NCBI RefSeq assembly: GCF_014652455.1
Contig: NZ_BMYV01000002.1
Coordinates: forward strand, 186,001-250,000
Direction: 5' to 3'
Source: Litorimonas cladophorae
Lineage (GTDB): Bacteria; Pseudomonadota; Alphaproteobacteria; Caulobacterales; Maricaulaceae
Length of the DNA stretch: 64,000 bases
In this document: positions 54,908-63,720 of the stretch, one piece after another
Layout: each line of letters opens with the position of its first letter
Numbering within the stretch: the first letter of the stretch is position 1
Notes under the pieces: generated by a model
Seen by the model: only the letters and a program-made list of their open reading frames with translations
What the model was told of the DNA's origin: nothing
Databases searched by the model: none
Program-made: the position numbers and the translations under genes

Positions 54908-55876
54908 ATGTCTACTATCCTCCCAAATTTTGAAGAAGCTGAGATCGTCCTACCTGGGGGGCGAGCTGTTCCTGCGATCTTAGAGCCGCGGCTCAAGACC
55001 TATTTTGTGGAACGCGATGGGGTACGTCTTCGGGTGATGTTTGCGAGCGCTGCAACGGATAATCCGCGCGGTTCGATTATCTTTTCTCCCGGCCGGACCG
55101 AATTTATCGAAAAATACTTTGAGACAACGGCAGATCTGATTCAGCGTGGATTCAATGTCCTGATGATCGACCCGCGAGGCCAAGGCTTATCTGACCGCCT
55201 CATTGATGATCGCCTAAAGTCCTATATTGGGGATTTCCAAGACTACGCTGATGATATGGCTTATGTCGCAGAGCAATTCGCGCCGCTTTTGCCGCGCCCG
55301 CATGTGGCGATGGGACACTCGATGGGCGGAACTGTTGTTCTCCAAGCTGTTTTGTCGGGTGTCCTGAAGGCCGATGTTGTGGTTTGCAGCGCACCGATGT
55401 TGGGGTTGTTCGATCTCGAAACGTCCCTGATGCGCGTCGCGATTGTCGCGCTATCCCGTCTAGGTTTTGATAAACGCAATCTTCCTTTTCAAAGACAGCG
55501 TTCGGGTTTGCCGATTCCATTTCAAGGAAACAAACTGACGTCGGATAAAGAACGATATAAAAGTTGGGCGGCTTACTTTCAGACAACCCCAAGGTTACGG
55601 GTTGGACAACCCACATATGGCTGGATCCGGGCTGCTGTTGCGTCGATGGCTTATGTGAACCGGAACGCACCGAATTTGAAAATTCCGGGTTTAATGCTGG
55701 GGGCTGGGGCCGACCCTATCGTTGATCCTGCAAGTATTGAGCGTTTCGCGCTGTCTGCTGGCTGCGAGTATTCTGTTATTCCTGGTGCGCTGCATGAATT
55801 ATTCTTGGAACGAGACGTGTACAGAGATGATGCGCTGGCACAGATGGATGCATTTTTTGAAGCACAAAAGATCTAA
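54908..55876 (+). CDS. Alpha/beta hydrolase (lysophospholipase/monoacylglycerol lipase type)
   Basis: A 322-aa serine hydrolase. The nucleophile elbow is MGHSMGGT with Ser138, the oxyanion region is IIFSPGRTEF (about 57-66) and the catalytic Asp is probably in GAGADPIVD with His in GALHELFLE near the C-terminus. Residues DPRGQGLSDRL resemble the PldB lysophospholipase group. The likely substrate is a lysophospholipid or monoglyceride. The ATG stands two bases after the terminator T-run and has no ribosome-binding site, so either transcription starts at or near the ATG (leaderless) or a downstream GTG in YFVERDG is the real start. Confidence 0.85.
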   Translation: MSTILPNFEEAEIVLPGGRAVPAILEPRLKTYFVERDGVRLRVMFASAATDNPRGSIIFSPGRTEFIEKYFETTADLIQRGFNVLMIDPRGQGLSDRLIDDRLKSYIGDFQDYADDMAYVAEQFAPLLPRPHVAMGHSMGGTVVLQAVLSGVLKADVVVCSAPMLGLFDLETSLMRVAIVALSRLGFDKRNLPFQRQRSGLPIPFQGNKLTSDKERYKSWAAYFQTTPRLRVGQPTYGWIRAAVASMAYVNRNAPNLKIPGLMLGAGADPIVDPASIERFALSAGCEYSVIPGALHELFLERDVYRDDALAQMDAFFEAQKI

Positions 55877-55903
55877 GTCTTTCTCGCGCGCTCAAAAGTC
55901 AGG

Positions 55904-57040
55904 TTAGCGGTTCGGCCCTCGGGTTTTTTGATGAATGCTGCGAATCGTCTTTCTCGCAAAGTGATATGGGCTCGAGGCGATCCGCGTCATGCGTCTAATT
56001 TTTCGCCACCTTTTGCGCGGTTTATATTGCGGTGTTAGTAGCGTGAAAAATACATCGCTCACCGCCTCCCAACTATATGTTTTAGCGTGGGCGACCGCAT
56101 CTTTCGGGTCCAGTTCTAGAGCCGACAGGCAAGCTGTCCGCAGGTCCTCATCCACCACCCCGCTGTTGGAGCCAGGTATAATGTCTACAGGACCGGAGAC
56201 AGGAAAGGCGGCTACTGGCAGACCTGAGGCCATGGCCTCTATGATGACCAGGCCGAATGTGTCGGTCCGTGATGGAAAGACAAAGACATCTGCATCCGCA
56301 AAATGCCGGGCCAAATCGGTTTCAAATTTTGGACCCGTGAAGGTGACATTTGGATAAGCCTTCTTCAGTTCTTCGAGCTGAGGCCCATCGCCCACAACGA
56401 CTTTGGAGCCAGGAAGGTCGAGATCGAGGAAGGCTTTGAGGTTCTTCTCCACCGCGACGCGCCCAACATTGATCCAGATTGGCCGCTCTAGCCCGTCATA
56501 TACATCATCTGGCGCTGATTTCTTATCGGGATTGAACAAAGTGGTATCGACACCGCGCGCCCAAGGCGAGAGATTCGTAAATCCGCGTGCGCCTAAGAAC
56601 TCGACCATTGACGGTGTCGTGACCATGGTCCGTCCGCCAGCGTTATGGAACCCTCTCACATATCGGTAGGTCCAACTTATCGGAATGAAGGGGAAACGCG
56701 CCTTCACATATTCGGGAAATTTTGTGTGGTAACTTGTCGTAAACGGCATGGCCCACTTCACGCAAAGTGCCTTTGCCATTTGGCCGAGTGGCCCCTCCGT
56801 CGCAATATGTATGGCTTCAGGCGCAAATGCGATCATGCGGCGTTTCACGTCGCGATAAGCGAAGGGTGCGAGGCGGATATCGGGATAGGTTGGAAGCGGA
56901 AGCGTGAAATAGCCGTCGGACGGCGCAATGACCTCAACGACATGACCCCGCTCACGTAATCTGGCCACTGTTTTATCCAAAGTTCGGACGACACCATTGA
57001 CCTGTGGGTGCCAAGCATCTGTGACGAGCAAGATTTTCAT
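55904..57040 (-). CDS. GT4-family glycosyltransferase
   Basis: A 378-aa GT-B retaining glycosyltransferase. The N-terminal MKILLVTDAWHPQVNGVVRTL is typical of glycolipid-type GT4 enzymes. The nucleotide-sugar-binding ADVFVFPSRTDTFGLVIIEAMASGLPVAAF carries the E-x7-E motif (about 286-315, given here as overlapping parts). A basic tail follows (RKRWRKIRRMTR). It resembles MgtA/SqdX-like glycosyl- or sulfoquinovosyl-diacylglycerol synthases, so a membrane glycolipid product is plausible. The ATG at 57040 gives the usual start; 57076 is an upstream alternative. It is convergent with the hydrolase gene. Confidence 0.88.
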   Translation of the reverse strand: MKILLVTDAWHPQVNGVVRTLDKTVARLRERGHVVEVIAPSDGYFTLPLPTYPDIRLAPFAYRDVKRRMIAFAPEAIHIATEGPLGQMAKALCVKWAMPFTTSYHTKFPEYVKARFPFIPISWTYRYVRGFHNAGGRTMVTTPSMVEFLGARGFTNLSPWARGVDTTLFNPDKKSAPDDVYDGLERPIWINVGRVAVEKNLKAFLDLDLPGSKVVVGDGPQLEELKKAYPNVTFTGPKFETDLARHFADADVFVFPSRTDTFGLVIIEAMASGLPVAAFPVSGPVDIIPGSNSGVVDEDLRTACLSALELDPKDAVAHAKTYSWEAVSDVFFTLLTPQYKPRKRWRKIRRMTRIASSPYHFARKTIRSIHQKTRGPNR

Positions 57041-57395
57041 GAGTTGGTAAAAGTCCTCAAGCTGCGAATTGGTCATCCACAGTTATTCCATAGCGGGTCT
57101 GTCGACGAATGTAACTGATTAGAGGCCCGTCAGCGTGCTTAGGACGTAAACGCAGGAGCATGTCTATAGGCGGCCATCGCGCCGCGAATCGAAACGCCCG
57201 AGAGCCTTGGTTCATCACTTCGTTTCGCCCCCGAAATCACTAGGAATTTTCGGCGTAAAGTACATATTTTTCAAGGGTGTGGCGATCTGTCGTCTTGGGT
57301 GTGGACACAATGTGGACAGAACGCTTCGGGACAAAAAATACGCCGAAAATCCAAGGGGTTAAGACTTTGGAAACCTTTTTTCGTCTCTAAGTAAC

Positions 57396-57442
57396 ACACT
57401 AGCTGTTGACGCTTTAGCCCAAATCAACACTATATGTAGTAG
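57396..57442 (+). promoter_or_regulatory. Two NrdR boxes upstream of nrdA
   Basis: Box 1, ACACTAGCTGTTGACG (57396-57411), and box 2, ACACTATATGTAGTAG (57427-57442), match the NrdR consensus acaCwAtATaTwGtgt, the second well and the first partly. Their starts are 31 bases apart, three helical turns, the usual NrdR spacing. NrdR represses ribonucleotide reductase genes when (d)ATP is bound. The rest of 57041-57544 shows nothing else that I recognise. Confidence 0.75.
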
Positions 57443-57544
57443 AGGAATACGGTTTACCCAACATAGCGTCCCACTGGGAACTTACGTAAAACTGCGTGGG
57501 AGGGATGGATTTGTTCGAGCCGTTTGGGGACAAGGAAGAGTAAA

Positions 57545-59506
57545 ATGATAGAATCAAACGAAGACTTCCGCACGGCTGAAGCAACCGCGGAGATGAACCA
57601 ATTGGAAACGCAGAATATGGACGTACTTGCCGCTGATTTGGACGATGTGAATGCCCCGTCTGGTATTCCAATGAGCGACACGATTGCAGTGCGAGAGCCT
57701 GAGCTTGAGTTCAAGCCTCGCCCAGACCGCCCAAAACAAGACAAATCCCGCAATGCTCTCCTCACAGACTTCGGCAAGCGGACGTTGCTAGACCGCTATC
57801 TCCTTCCTGAAGAAAGCTTTCAGGATATGTTTGGGCGTGTCGCTCAGGCCTATGCCGATGACACGGAACATGCGCAGCGTCTATATGACTACATGAGCCA
57901 GCTCTGGTTCATGCCAGCCACGCCCGTACTCTCTAACGGCGGTGCGAAGCGCGGATTACCGATCTCCTGTTTTCTAAACGCAGTAGATGACAGTCTTGAT
58001 TCGATCGTTGATGTTTGGAACGAGAACGTCTGGTTGGCGTCAAATGGCGGCGGAATCGGAACTTATTGGGGCAATGTACGCTCTATCGGCGAGAAGATTG
58101 GCCGCGCTGGAAAAACATCCGGTATTATCCCGTTCATCCGCGTTATGGACAGCTTGACCCTGGCGATCTCTCAGGGCTCCCTGCGTCGAGGGTCTGCCGC
58201 AGTTTATCTGGATATTCACCATCCCGAAATTGAAGAATTCCTCGAAATTCGTAAGCCTTCAGGCGACTTCAACCGCAAGTCTCTAAACTTGCACCATGGC
58301 TTGAACATCACAGATGATTTCATGGAAGCCGTAGCTGCGGGCGAAGAATATCCGCTGAGAAGTCCACATACAGGCGAAACGATTAAACACGTCGATGCGC
58401 GAAAGGTTTGGCAGAAAATTCTCGAGATGCGTCTCGCGACGGGTGAACCATATATGGTGTTCTCCGACACCGTGAATAAATCTCTCGCGAAACATCAGCG
58501 CGATGCCGGGTTGAAAGTTCAGCAATCCAACCTTTGCGCGGAAATCATGCTCGCGACAGGTCGTGACAAATATGACCGCCAACGTACGGCTGTGTGTTGT
58601 CTCTCCTCTGTAAATGCCGAGACATATGAAGAATGGAAAGACGTCCCGGGCTTCATCGAAGACATTATGCGGTTCTTAGATAATGTTTTGCAGAGCTTCA
58701 TTGAAGACGCGCCGACACCGATGAATGATGCGAAATATTCAGCGATGCGTGAGCGTTCTGTTGGTCTTGGCCTCATGGGCTTTCACTCCATGTTGCAAAG
58801 CAAAGAGATTCCATTCGAAAGCGCGATGGCGAAGTCTTGGAATATGCGTCTTTTCGCAAAAATTCGTGGTGATGCCGACAAAGCATCCGTGAAATTAGCC
58901 GAAGAGCGCGGGCCGTGCCCTGATGCTGCTGATATGGGCGTCATGGAGCGTTTTTCGCATAAAATGGCGGTTGCTCCGACGGCATCCATTTCCATCATTT
59001 GCGGCGGGACATCTGCAGGCATTGAGCCAATCCCGGCCAATATTTACACGCATAAAACGTTGTCGGGCTCCTTTACGGTCCGGAATAAGCATCTTGAGGC
59101 TGTCCTAGAGGCCAAAGGTAAGAACACCGAAGGTATTTGGGCGACAATCTTAGAAAATGAAGGCTCAGTTCAGCATCTTGGTTGTTTGGATGAGCATGAA
59201 AAAGCGACGTTCCGTACCGCTTTTGAAATCGATCAGCGCTGGGTGATTGAGCATGCGGCCGATCGTGCGCCGCTGATTTGTCAGGCGCAGTCGCTCAACA
59301 TCTTCCTGCCAGGTGATGTCGATAAATGGGACCTGCATATGCTGCATTGGACTGCTTGGGAAAAGGGCGTGAAATCGCTTTATTATTGCCGTTCAAAGTC
59401 AATTCAGCGCGCTGGTTTTGCGGGCTCAGAGGCCAAAACCGAGATTGAGAAGTCTATGGAAGCTGCGGCGCCTACGGATTACGACGAATGCTTGGCCTGC
59501 CAATAG
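57545..59506 (+). CDS. nrdA: Class I ribonucleotide reductase alpha subunit
   Basis: The 653-aa large subunit that reduces ribonucleoside diphosphates. Active-site parts are GLPISCFLNAVDD (redox cysteine), SNLCAEIML (thiyl radical cysteine with Asn and Glu) and TAVCCLSSVN (second redox cysteine). The C-terminal CLACQ is the shuttle cysteine pair. No N-terminal ATP-cone is visible, so overall activity regulation by dATP through that domain is probably absent. The ATG at 57545 follows AAGGAAGAG. A terminator follows and nrdB is not the next gene. Confidence 0.95.
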   Translation: MIESNEDFRTAEATAEMNQLETQNMDVLAADLDDVNAPSGIPMSDTIAVREPELEFKPRPDRPKQDKSRNALLTDFGKRTLLDRYLLPEESFQDMFGRVAQAYADDTEHAQRLYDYMSQLWFMPATPVLSNGGAKRGLPISCFLNAVDDSLDSIVDVWNENVWLASNGGGIGTYWGNVRSIGEKIGRAGKTSGIIPFIRVMDSLTLAISQGSLRRGSAAVYLDIHHPEIEEFLEIRKPSGDFNRKSLNLHHGLNITDDFMEAVAAGEEYPLRSPHTGETIKHVDARKVWQKILEMRLATGEPYMVFSDTVNKSLAKHQRDAGLKVQQSNLCAEIMLATGRDKYDRQRTAVCCLSSVNAETYEEWKDVPGFIEDIMRFLDNVLQSFIEDAPTPMNDAKYSAMRERSVGLGLMGFHSMLQSKEIPFESAMAKSWNMRLFAKIRGDADKASVKLAEERGPCPDAADMGVMERFSHKMAVAPTASISIICGGTSAGIEPIPANIYTHKTLSGSFTVRNKHLEAVLEAKGKNTEGIWATILENEGSVQHLGCLDEHEKATFRTAFEIDQRWVIEHAADRAPLICQAQSLNIFLPGDVDKWDLHMLHWTAWEKGVKSLYYCRSKSIQRAGFAGSEAKTEIEKSMEAAAPTDYDECLACQ

Positions 59507-59557
59507 GCATTCAGCGCAGATATCGTTTCGGTTAATATCGTCCCGAAACACCAAAAT

Positions 59558-59588
59558 AAGGGGCTGCCATTACCATGGCGGCCCTTTT
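59558..59588 (+). terminator. Rho-independent terminator of nrdA
   Basis: AAGGGGCTGCCAT (59558-59570) and ATGGCGGCCCTT (59575-59586) pair with one bulged base over a 4-base loop (TACC) and are followed by TT. It lies 52 bases past the nrdA stop. Confidence 0.7.
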
Positions 59589-59770
59589 CACAATGGGTTC
59601 AGGTTGCGCCCAGTAGGTTTCCTTCACGTACGAGAGATGGTGATTTTTTTGGCGAATGCCTAAAAAATTTTAAGACTGTCATATTTATGTGGCAAATTTC
59701 CCGTATAACTGGTAAGAAATAAAATCAGTCCGATATATTTTGGGGCTGATTGAGAGACGTGGCGCAACCT

Positions 59771-60511
59771 ATGGCCCTGAAGGGACAGACATTTCTGGAT
59801 AGTAAATATCGCGGTTCATCGGCGATAGTCGCTATTATTGTGGGCTTTTCGCTTTCCTCGACAGTCTTCGCTCAATCTAGCATGCCTGCGGAATCGCTAG
59901 AGAACTCCAAAACGACCGTTCAGCCGAGCGAGGGATTGAGTTTCAACTTACCTGCGAGCCCAGATTTTACATCCCAAACGGGACCTTTGCTTGAATTGCC
60001 TCCGAGTGCGGTTGGATCGACTCTTTTTAAATTGGACCTCACCGACCCTGGTTGCGCCAATGGATCGGGAGCCTGTTTACGCCGCTCGGACCAAATGGAC
60101 TTAGGTTTAACAGATACATTTCGCCGTCGCTCGGAAAAAGGATTGGATCTTTCTCTTACCCCGCGGGCTTCTCTGCGTTTTGACGACGAGATAAGCTCTA
60201 CCGCCGTGGGTGCCGTGATTGAAATTGGCGAAGATCTAAGAACAGGCTCTGAATTCAAAAGCAATACATGGTATTTCTTTGCAGGTGCAGATGCCGAGGC
60301 TTTAACATATTCACCCAGTTCCGTCGGGCGTATCACCTCTGGTGAGTTCCATTTGCAGGACCGAATTATCGTTGGTGATGCGCAGGCAGGCCTCGGATAC
60401 CGAATTGGTGACGCAGATGTTTCGTTGTCTTATATGAGACGTGAGGCCTCAACTGAGGAATTTACCTATAAAGAAGACGCCGCTGCCCTTTCCTTTACTT
60501 GGAAACGTTAG
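59771..60511 (+). CDS. Predicted outer-membrane beta-barrel protein
   Basis: A 246-aa protein with a signal peptide (cut near residue 35, TVFAQSS). After a Pro/Ser-rich stretch with a likely disulfide (DPGCANGSGACLRR) come alternating strands: LDLSLTPRASLRFDDE, AVGAVIEIGEDL, TWYFFAGADAEALTYS, AGLGYRIGDADVSLSYMRREAS and the terminal ALSFTWKR. The barrel is small (about eight strands). No specific family recognised. The ATG at 59771 is preferred; GTG 59759 is possible. 59507-59770 otherwise holds only the nrdA terminator. Confidence 0.65.
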   Translation: MALKGQTFLDSKYRGSSAIVAIIVGFSLSSTVFAQSSMPAESLENSKTTVQPSEGLSFNLPASPDFTSQTGPLLELPPSAVGSTLFKLDLTDPGCANGSGACLRRSDQMDLGLTDTFRRRSEKGLDLSLTPRASLRFDDEISSTAVGAVIEIGEDLRTGSEFKSNTWYFFAGADAEALTYSPSSVGRITSGEFHLQDRIIVGDAQAGLGYRIGDADVSLSYMRREASTEEFTYKEDAAALSFTWKR

Positions 60512-60533
60512 GCTGGACTCTTCTAGACGCTGA

Positions 60534-60549
60534 CTGAACGACAGTTCAG
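60534..60549. terminator. Hairpin between convergent genes
   Basis: CTGAAC (60534-60539) and GTTCAG (60544-60549) enclose GACA; TGA/TCA extends the stem across a bulge. It lies between two convergent surface-protein genes. No T-run on either strand. Confidence 0.35.
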
Positions 60550-60550
60550 A

Positions 60551-61945
60551 TCAGGGGATCTGCACTCTAAAACTCAAACTAGCCGTATTTCCAGCATAGA
60601 GCGTTTCGGGACGAGCATAACCCTTCGGCGAAAAGCAAACATGTTTTACATTTGAATCATATCCAGACGTGGGCGTGTATAGGCACTCTCCAACATTGGA
60701 TGGGCGAGCGACCAGGTTGGAATAGCGCAAGTCGGTCGCGGCCGTAAAAGTAAGGCCACTTGTCCCCGCGTCAAACAACACAGGTCCGGAAGCGGGGCCA
60801 GCACCATCCATGTCACCATTAAAAAATTCGACTTCCTCTGGCAGGCTGTCGACCAGGAAAATACTATTCAGATCGGCTGGGCCATTGCCCGTGTTTTGTA
60901 TATCAATTGTGTATACCACATCACTACCCGGAACCGCGTAGACGGTAGGATTGTCGGCCGCCATGGCCAATGATTTTGACGCTTCAAAAAGCGCCGACTG
61001 ATTTGAGTCGAATGCGGCATAGTAGACTTGTTCTGCTGTATGGGTGCGACTCGAGTCACCTACCAGAGTTTCTTCTTCGATCGCGAGCTGGATGGCATTA
61101 TTGGGCAAGGGATCACTGCCATATAGCACGGCCCACCCGCCATCGCCGCCATTCTCAGCTGCTTGTGTTGCGACGGCGGTGTCAAAATCACCAGACACCG
61201 TGTAGTTGTACGCAGGTGAATTCCCGACCCCCCGAATGGAATTTCCACCCAAGGCGAATACATAGCTGACGCCATTCACCGTTCCAGATCCAGGTTGGGC
61301 GACAATATAGCCTAAGGTCTCGGTTCCTCGCGTGCCGCTCAGTTGGCCAATATGTTTGCCGACGCAAAAATTTGTAAGCGTTGGCGGTGCGCCTCGGTTG
61401 GAACAATTATTGGTCCAAAAAACGCTCGCGCGCGAATCAGCGAAGGTCATAACCTGCCCGAAAATGGCCATGGCGCTGAAACCAGAAGTCAAAGAGGTCG
61501 TGACATTTTCGGTTGTTGTGTTGGACCAACCTACATTTTTGCCGCTCACATTCGTAGATTGAACCGTTCTCGCCTCAATCTTTCGTCCATCGGCTAAAGT
61601 ATGAGCCCCAGTTTCAACTACAAGGCAGTGCACATCGGATGCGGAGAGACTTGCGGGGTCTTCAAATCTCTGGGCACGTACTTCAAAACTTAAGGGCCCT
61701 ACATTTCGGACACGCGTATGGGCTTCATTATTGCTGCTGGAGGCAAGGACATAGGTACAGCTGACAACGGGTGCGACATAATCATTTGCCAATGTAACCG
61801 TCTTCCAGCTCACACCTACAGACGGAACTCGATGTGTCTCAATGAATGTATCAAGTACCATGACGTTGGTTTGGGCCGCGGTCAGCGTCGGTAAACCGAA
61901 AATTGAAAGGCAAAAAAGCCAGATGATTTGTCGAGCAATACTCAT
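60551..61945 (-). CDS. Secreted protein with DUF11-type repeat domain
   Basis: A 464-aa protein with a signal peptide (LFCLSIFGLPTLTAAQ, cut near 25). Residues about 325-464 form a DUF11-like immunoglobulin-type domain (YAVPGSDVVYTIDIQNTGNGPADLNS, ending RPETLYAGNTASLSFRVQIP, quoted in parts). The region between has Cys pairs and many Asn/Ser/Thr, as in surface proteins. The ATG at 61945 is chosen because it gives the signal peptide; the frame is open to 62050 but would overlap the divergent lysK start. Surface or extracellular location is inferred; no function known. Confidence 0.75.
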   Translation of the reverse strand: MSIARQIIWLFCLSIFGLPTLTAAQTNVMVLDTFIETHRVPSVGVSWKTVTLANDYVAPVVSCTYVLASSSNNEAHTRVRNVGPLSFEVRAQRFEDPASLSASDVHCLVVETGAHTLADGRKIEARTVQSTNVSGKNVGWSNTTTENVTTSLTSGFSAMAIFGQVMTFADSRASVFWTNNCSNRGAPPTLTNFCVGKHIGQLSGTRGTETLGYIVAQPGSGTVNGVSYVFALGGNSIRGVGNSPAYNYTVSGDFDTAVATQAAENGGDGGWAVLYGSDPLPNNAIQLAIEEETLVGDSSRTHTAEQVYYAAFDSNQSALFEASKSLAMAADNPTVYAVPGSDVVYTIDIQNTGNGPADLNSIFLVDSLPEEVEFFNGDMDGAGPASGPVLFDAGTSGLTFTAATDLRYSNLVARPSNVGECLYTPTSGYDSNVKHVCFSPKGYARPETLYAGNTASLSFRVQIP

Positions 61946-62041
61946 GACGCTATCATAGGTGGTATAATTTAATATTCGTAAACAGGGCTGCTTCTTCCGT
62001 CCTATGTTGACGCTGTCCCACCCAAGGCTTATCCGCGCGCT

Positions 62042-63640
62042 ATGACACATGAAGTATATATGACCTCCAAAGCTTGGCCCTTCGATCAGGCACGCGCGAT
62101 TTTACGTCGGTTGGATATCGAAAAGAAACGCGGGATTGATCGGGCGGGCCGTCCCGTAGTGTTCGAAACGGGATATGGCCCGTCGGGCTTACCGCATATT
62201 GGGACATTCGGAGAGGTCGTTCGGACAACAATGGTCAGAAACGCATTCATAGCGTTGACCGAAGGCAAAATCGAAACCCGTCTCATCTGCGTTTCCGATG
62301 ATATGGATGGCATGCGGAAAGTTCCGAGTACGGTCCCGAATCCCGAAGATCTTGAGCAATTTATGCAAAAGCCCCTGACCGATGTACCGGACCCATTCGG
62401 GACGCATGATAGTTATGGAGCGCATATGAACGCGCGCCTGCGGGCTTTCTTAGATGGTTTTGGATTCGAATATGAATTTATGTCGGCAACGGAGCTATAC
62501 CGAACTGGGGCCTATGACGCGTATCTGCTGAAGGCACTGGCGAAATTTGACGATATTATGAAAGTCATGTTGCCAACGCTCGGCGAAGAGCGGCGCGCGA
62601 CGTATTCTCCATTCTTACCGATCAGTCCGTCGACGGGTCGCGTTCTCTATGTGCCGATGAAGTCTATAGATGCCGAAGCGGGTACAATCACTTTTGACGA
62701 TGAGGATGGAACAGAAGTCACGCTCCCCGTCACGGGCGGAAACGTGAAACTGCAATGGAAGCCTGACTTCGGCATGCGGTGGGCGGCACTCGGCGTCGAC
62801 TTTGAGATGTTCGGCAAAGATCATCAGGATAATGCGCCGCTCTACTCTCGGATTTGTAAAATTCTCGGTGGCGAACCTCCGGTCCAATTCGTTTATGAGC
62901 TATTTCTCGACGAAAAAGGCGAGAAAATTTCTAAAACCAAAGGGAACGGAATTTCTGTCGAGGATTGGTTGAAATATGCGCCGCCAGAAAGCCTGTCGCT
63001 CTTTAATTTCGCGAAACCACGTGCGGCGAAGAAGCTCTATTTCGACGTTATACCAAAGACTGTCGATGAATATTACCAGCATCTCTCTGCCTATGGGCGT
63101 CAAGATGAGGCGCAGCGCGCAGCTAATCCAGTTTGGCATATCCACAATGGACAACCGCCAGCGGAAGACCCGCCGCTAACATTTGCACTCCTGCTGAACT
63201 TGGTCAGCGCTGCCAATGCGTCTGACAAAGAAACCCTATGGGGCTTCATTCGCAAATATGCCCCAGATGCAACGCCAGAAAGCAATCCTGGGCTGGATCG
63301 GATGACGGAATATGCTGTTAGGTATTACGAGGATTTCGTAAAACCGAATAAGGCCTACCGCGCACCCACAGACCAAGAGCGTGCAGCATTGAGTGATCTT
63401 GTCACCCGTTTTCGAAGCGTTTCTACAGAGGAGGCTACTGACGGAGAAGCTCTTCAAACTATGATTTTTTCGGTCGGCAAGGACCATAATTTCGAAAATT
63501 TACGTGATTGGTTCAAAGCCATTTACGAAGTGTGTTTAGGGCAAAGCCAAGGTCCGCGTTTTGGATCATTCGTTGCGATTTACGGCCCCGCTGAGACGGC
63601 TGATTTGATTGATATGGCCCTCTCTGGCGCAAGAGCCTGA
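62042..63640 (+). CDS. lysK: Class I lysyl-tRNA synthetase
   Basis: A 532-aa class I (archaeal-type) lysine-tRNA ligase, found in archaea, spirochaetes and alphaproteobacteria instead of class II LysS. The HIGH motif is SGLPHIGTF (about 46-55), with [13 protein letters not shown] after it. The KMSKS loop is [10 protein letters not shown] (about 296-305). The C-terminal helical domain (about 340-532) is the class I-type anticodon-binding part. The ATG at 62042 is used; MTSKAW at 62060 is possible. It is divergent from the DUF11 gene. Confidence 0.95.
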   Translation: MTHEVYMTSKAWPFDQARAILRRLDIEKKRGIDRAGRPVVFETGYGPSGLPHIGTFGEVVRTTMVRNAFIALTEGKIETRLICVSDDMDGMRKVPSTVPNPEDLEQFMQKPLTDVPDPFGTHDSYGAHMNARLRAFLDGFGFEYEFMSATELYRTGAYDAYLLKALAKFDDIMKVMLPTLGEERRATYSPFLPISPSTGRVLYVPMKSIDAEAGTITFDDEDGTEVTLPVTGGNVKLQWKPDFGMRWAALGVDFEMFGKDHQDNAPLYSRICKILGGEPPVQFVYELFLDEKGEKISKTKGNGISVEDWLKYAPPESLSLFNFAKPRAAKKLYFDVIPKTVDEYYQHLSAYGRQDEAQRAANPVWHIHNGQPPAEDPPLTFALLLNLVSAANASDKETLWGFIRKYAPDATPESNPGLDRMTEYAVRYYEDFVKPNKAYRAPTDQERAALSDLVTRFRSVSTEEATDGEALQTMIFSVGKDHNFENLRDWFKAIYEVCLGQSQGPRFGSFVAIYGPAETADLIDMALSGARA

Positions 63641-63692
63641 TTACCAGCCAGACAATCTGCGATCACCTCACCTGACGTAATTCATTTACGTT

Positions 63693-63711
63693 ATTCCACA
63701 ATATGTGGAAT
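63693..63711. promoter_or_regulatory. Palindrome upstream of the last gene
   Basis: ATTCCACA (63693-63700), ATA, TGTGGAAT (63704-63711), a perfect 8-bp inverted repeat, 9 bases before the ATG at 63721. A second short one, ACGTAA/TTACGT, lies at about 63675-63691. They could be an operator or an mRNA hairpin near the start. Confidence 0.4.
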
Positions 63712-63720
63712 GGTAGTCGC

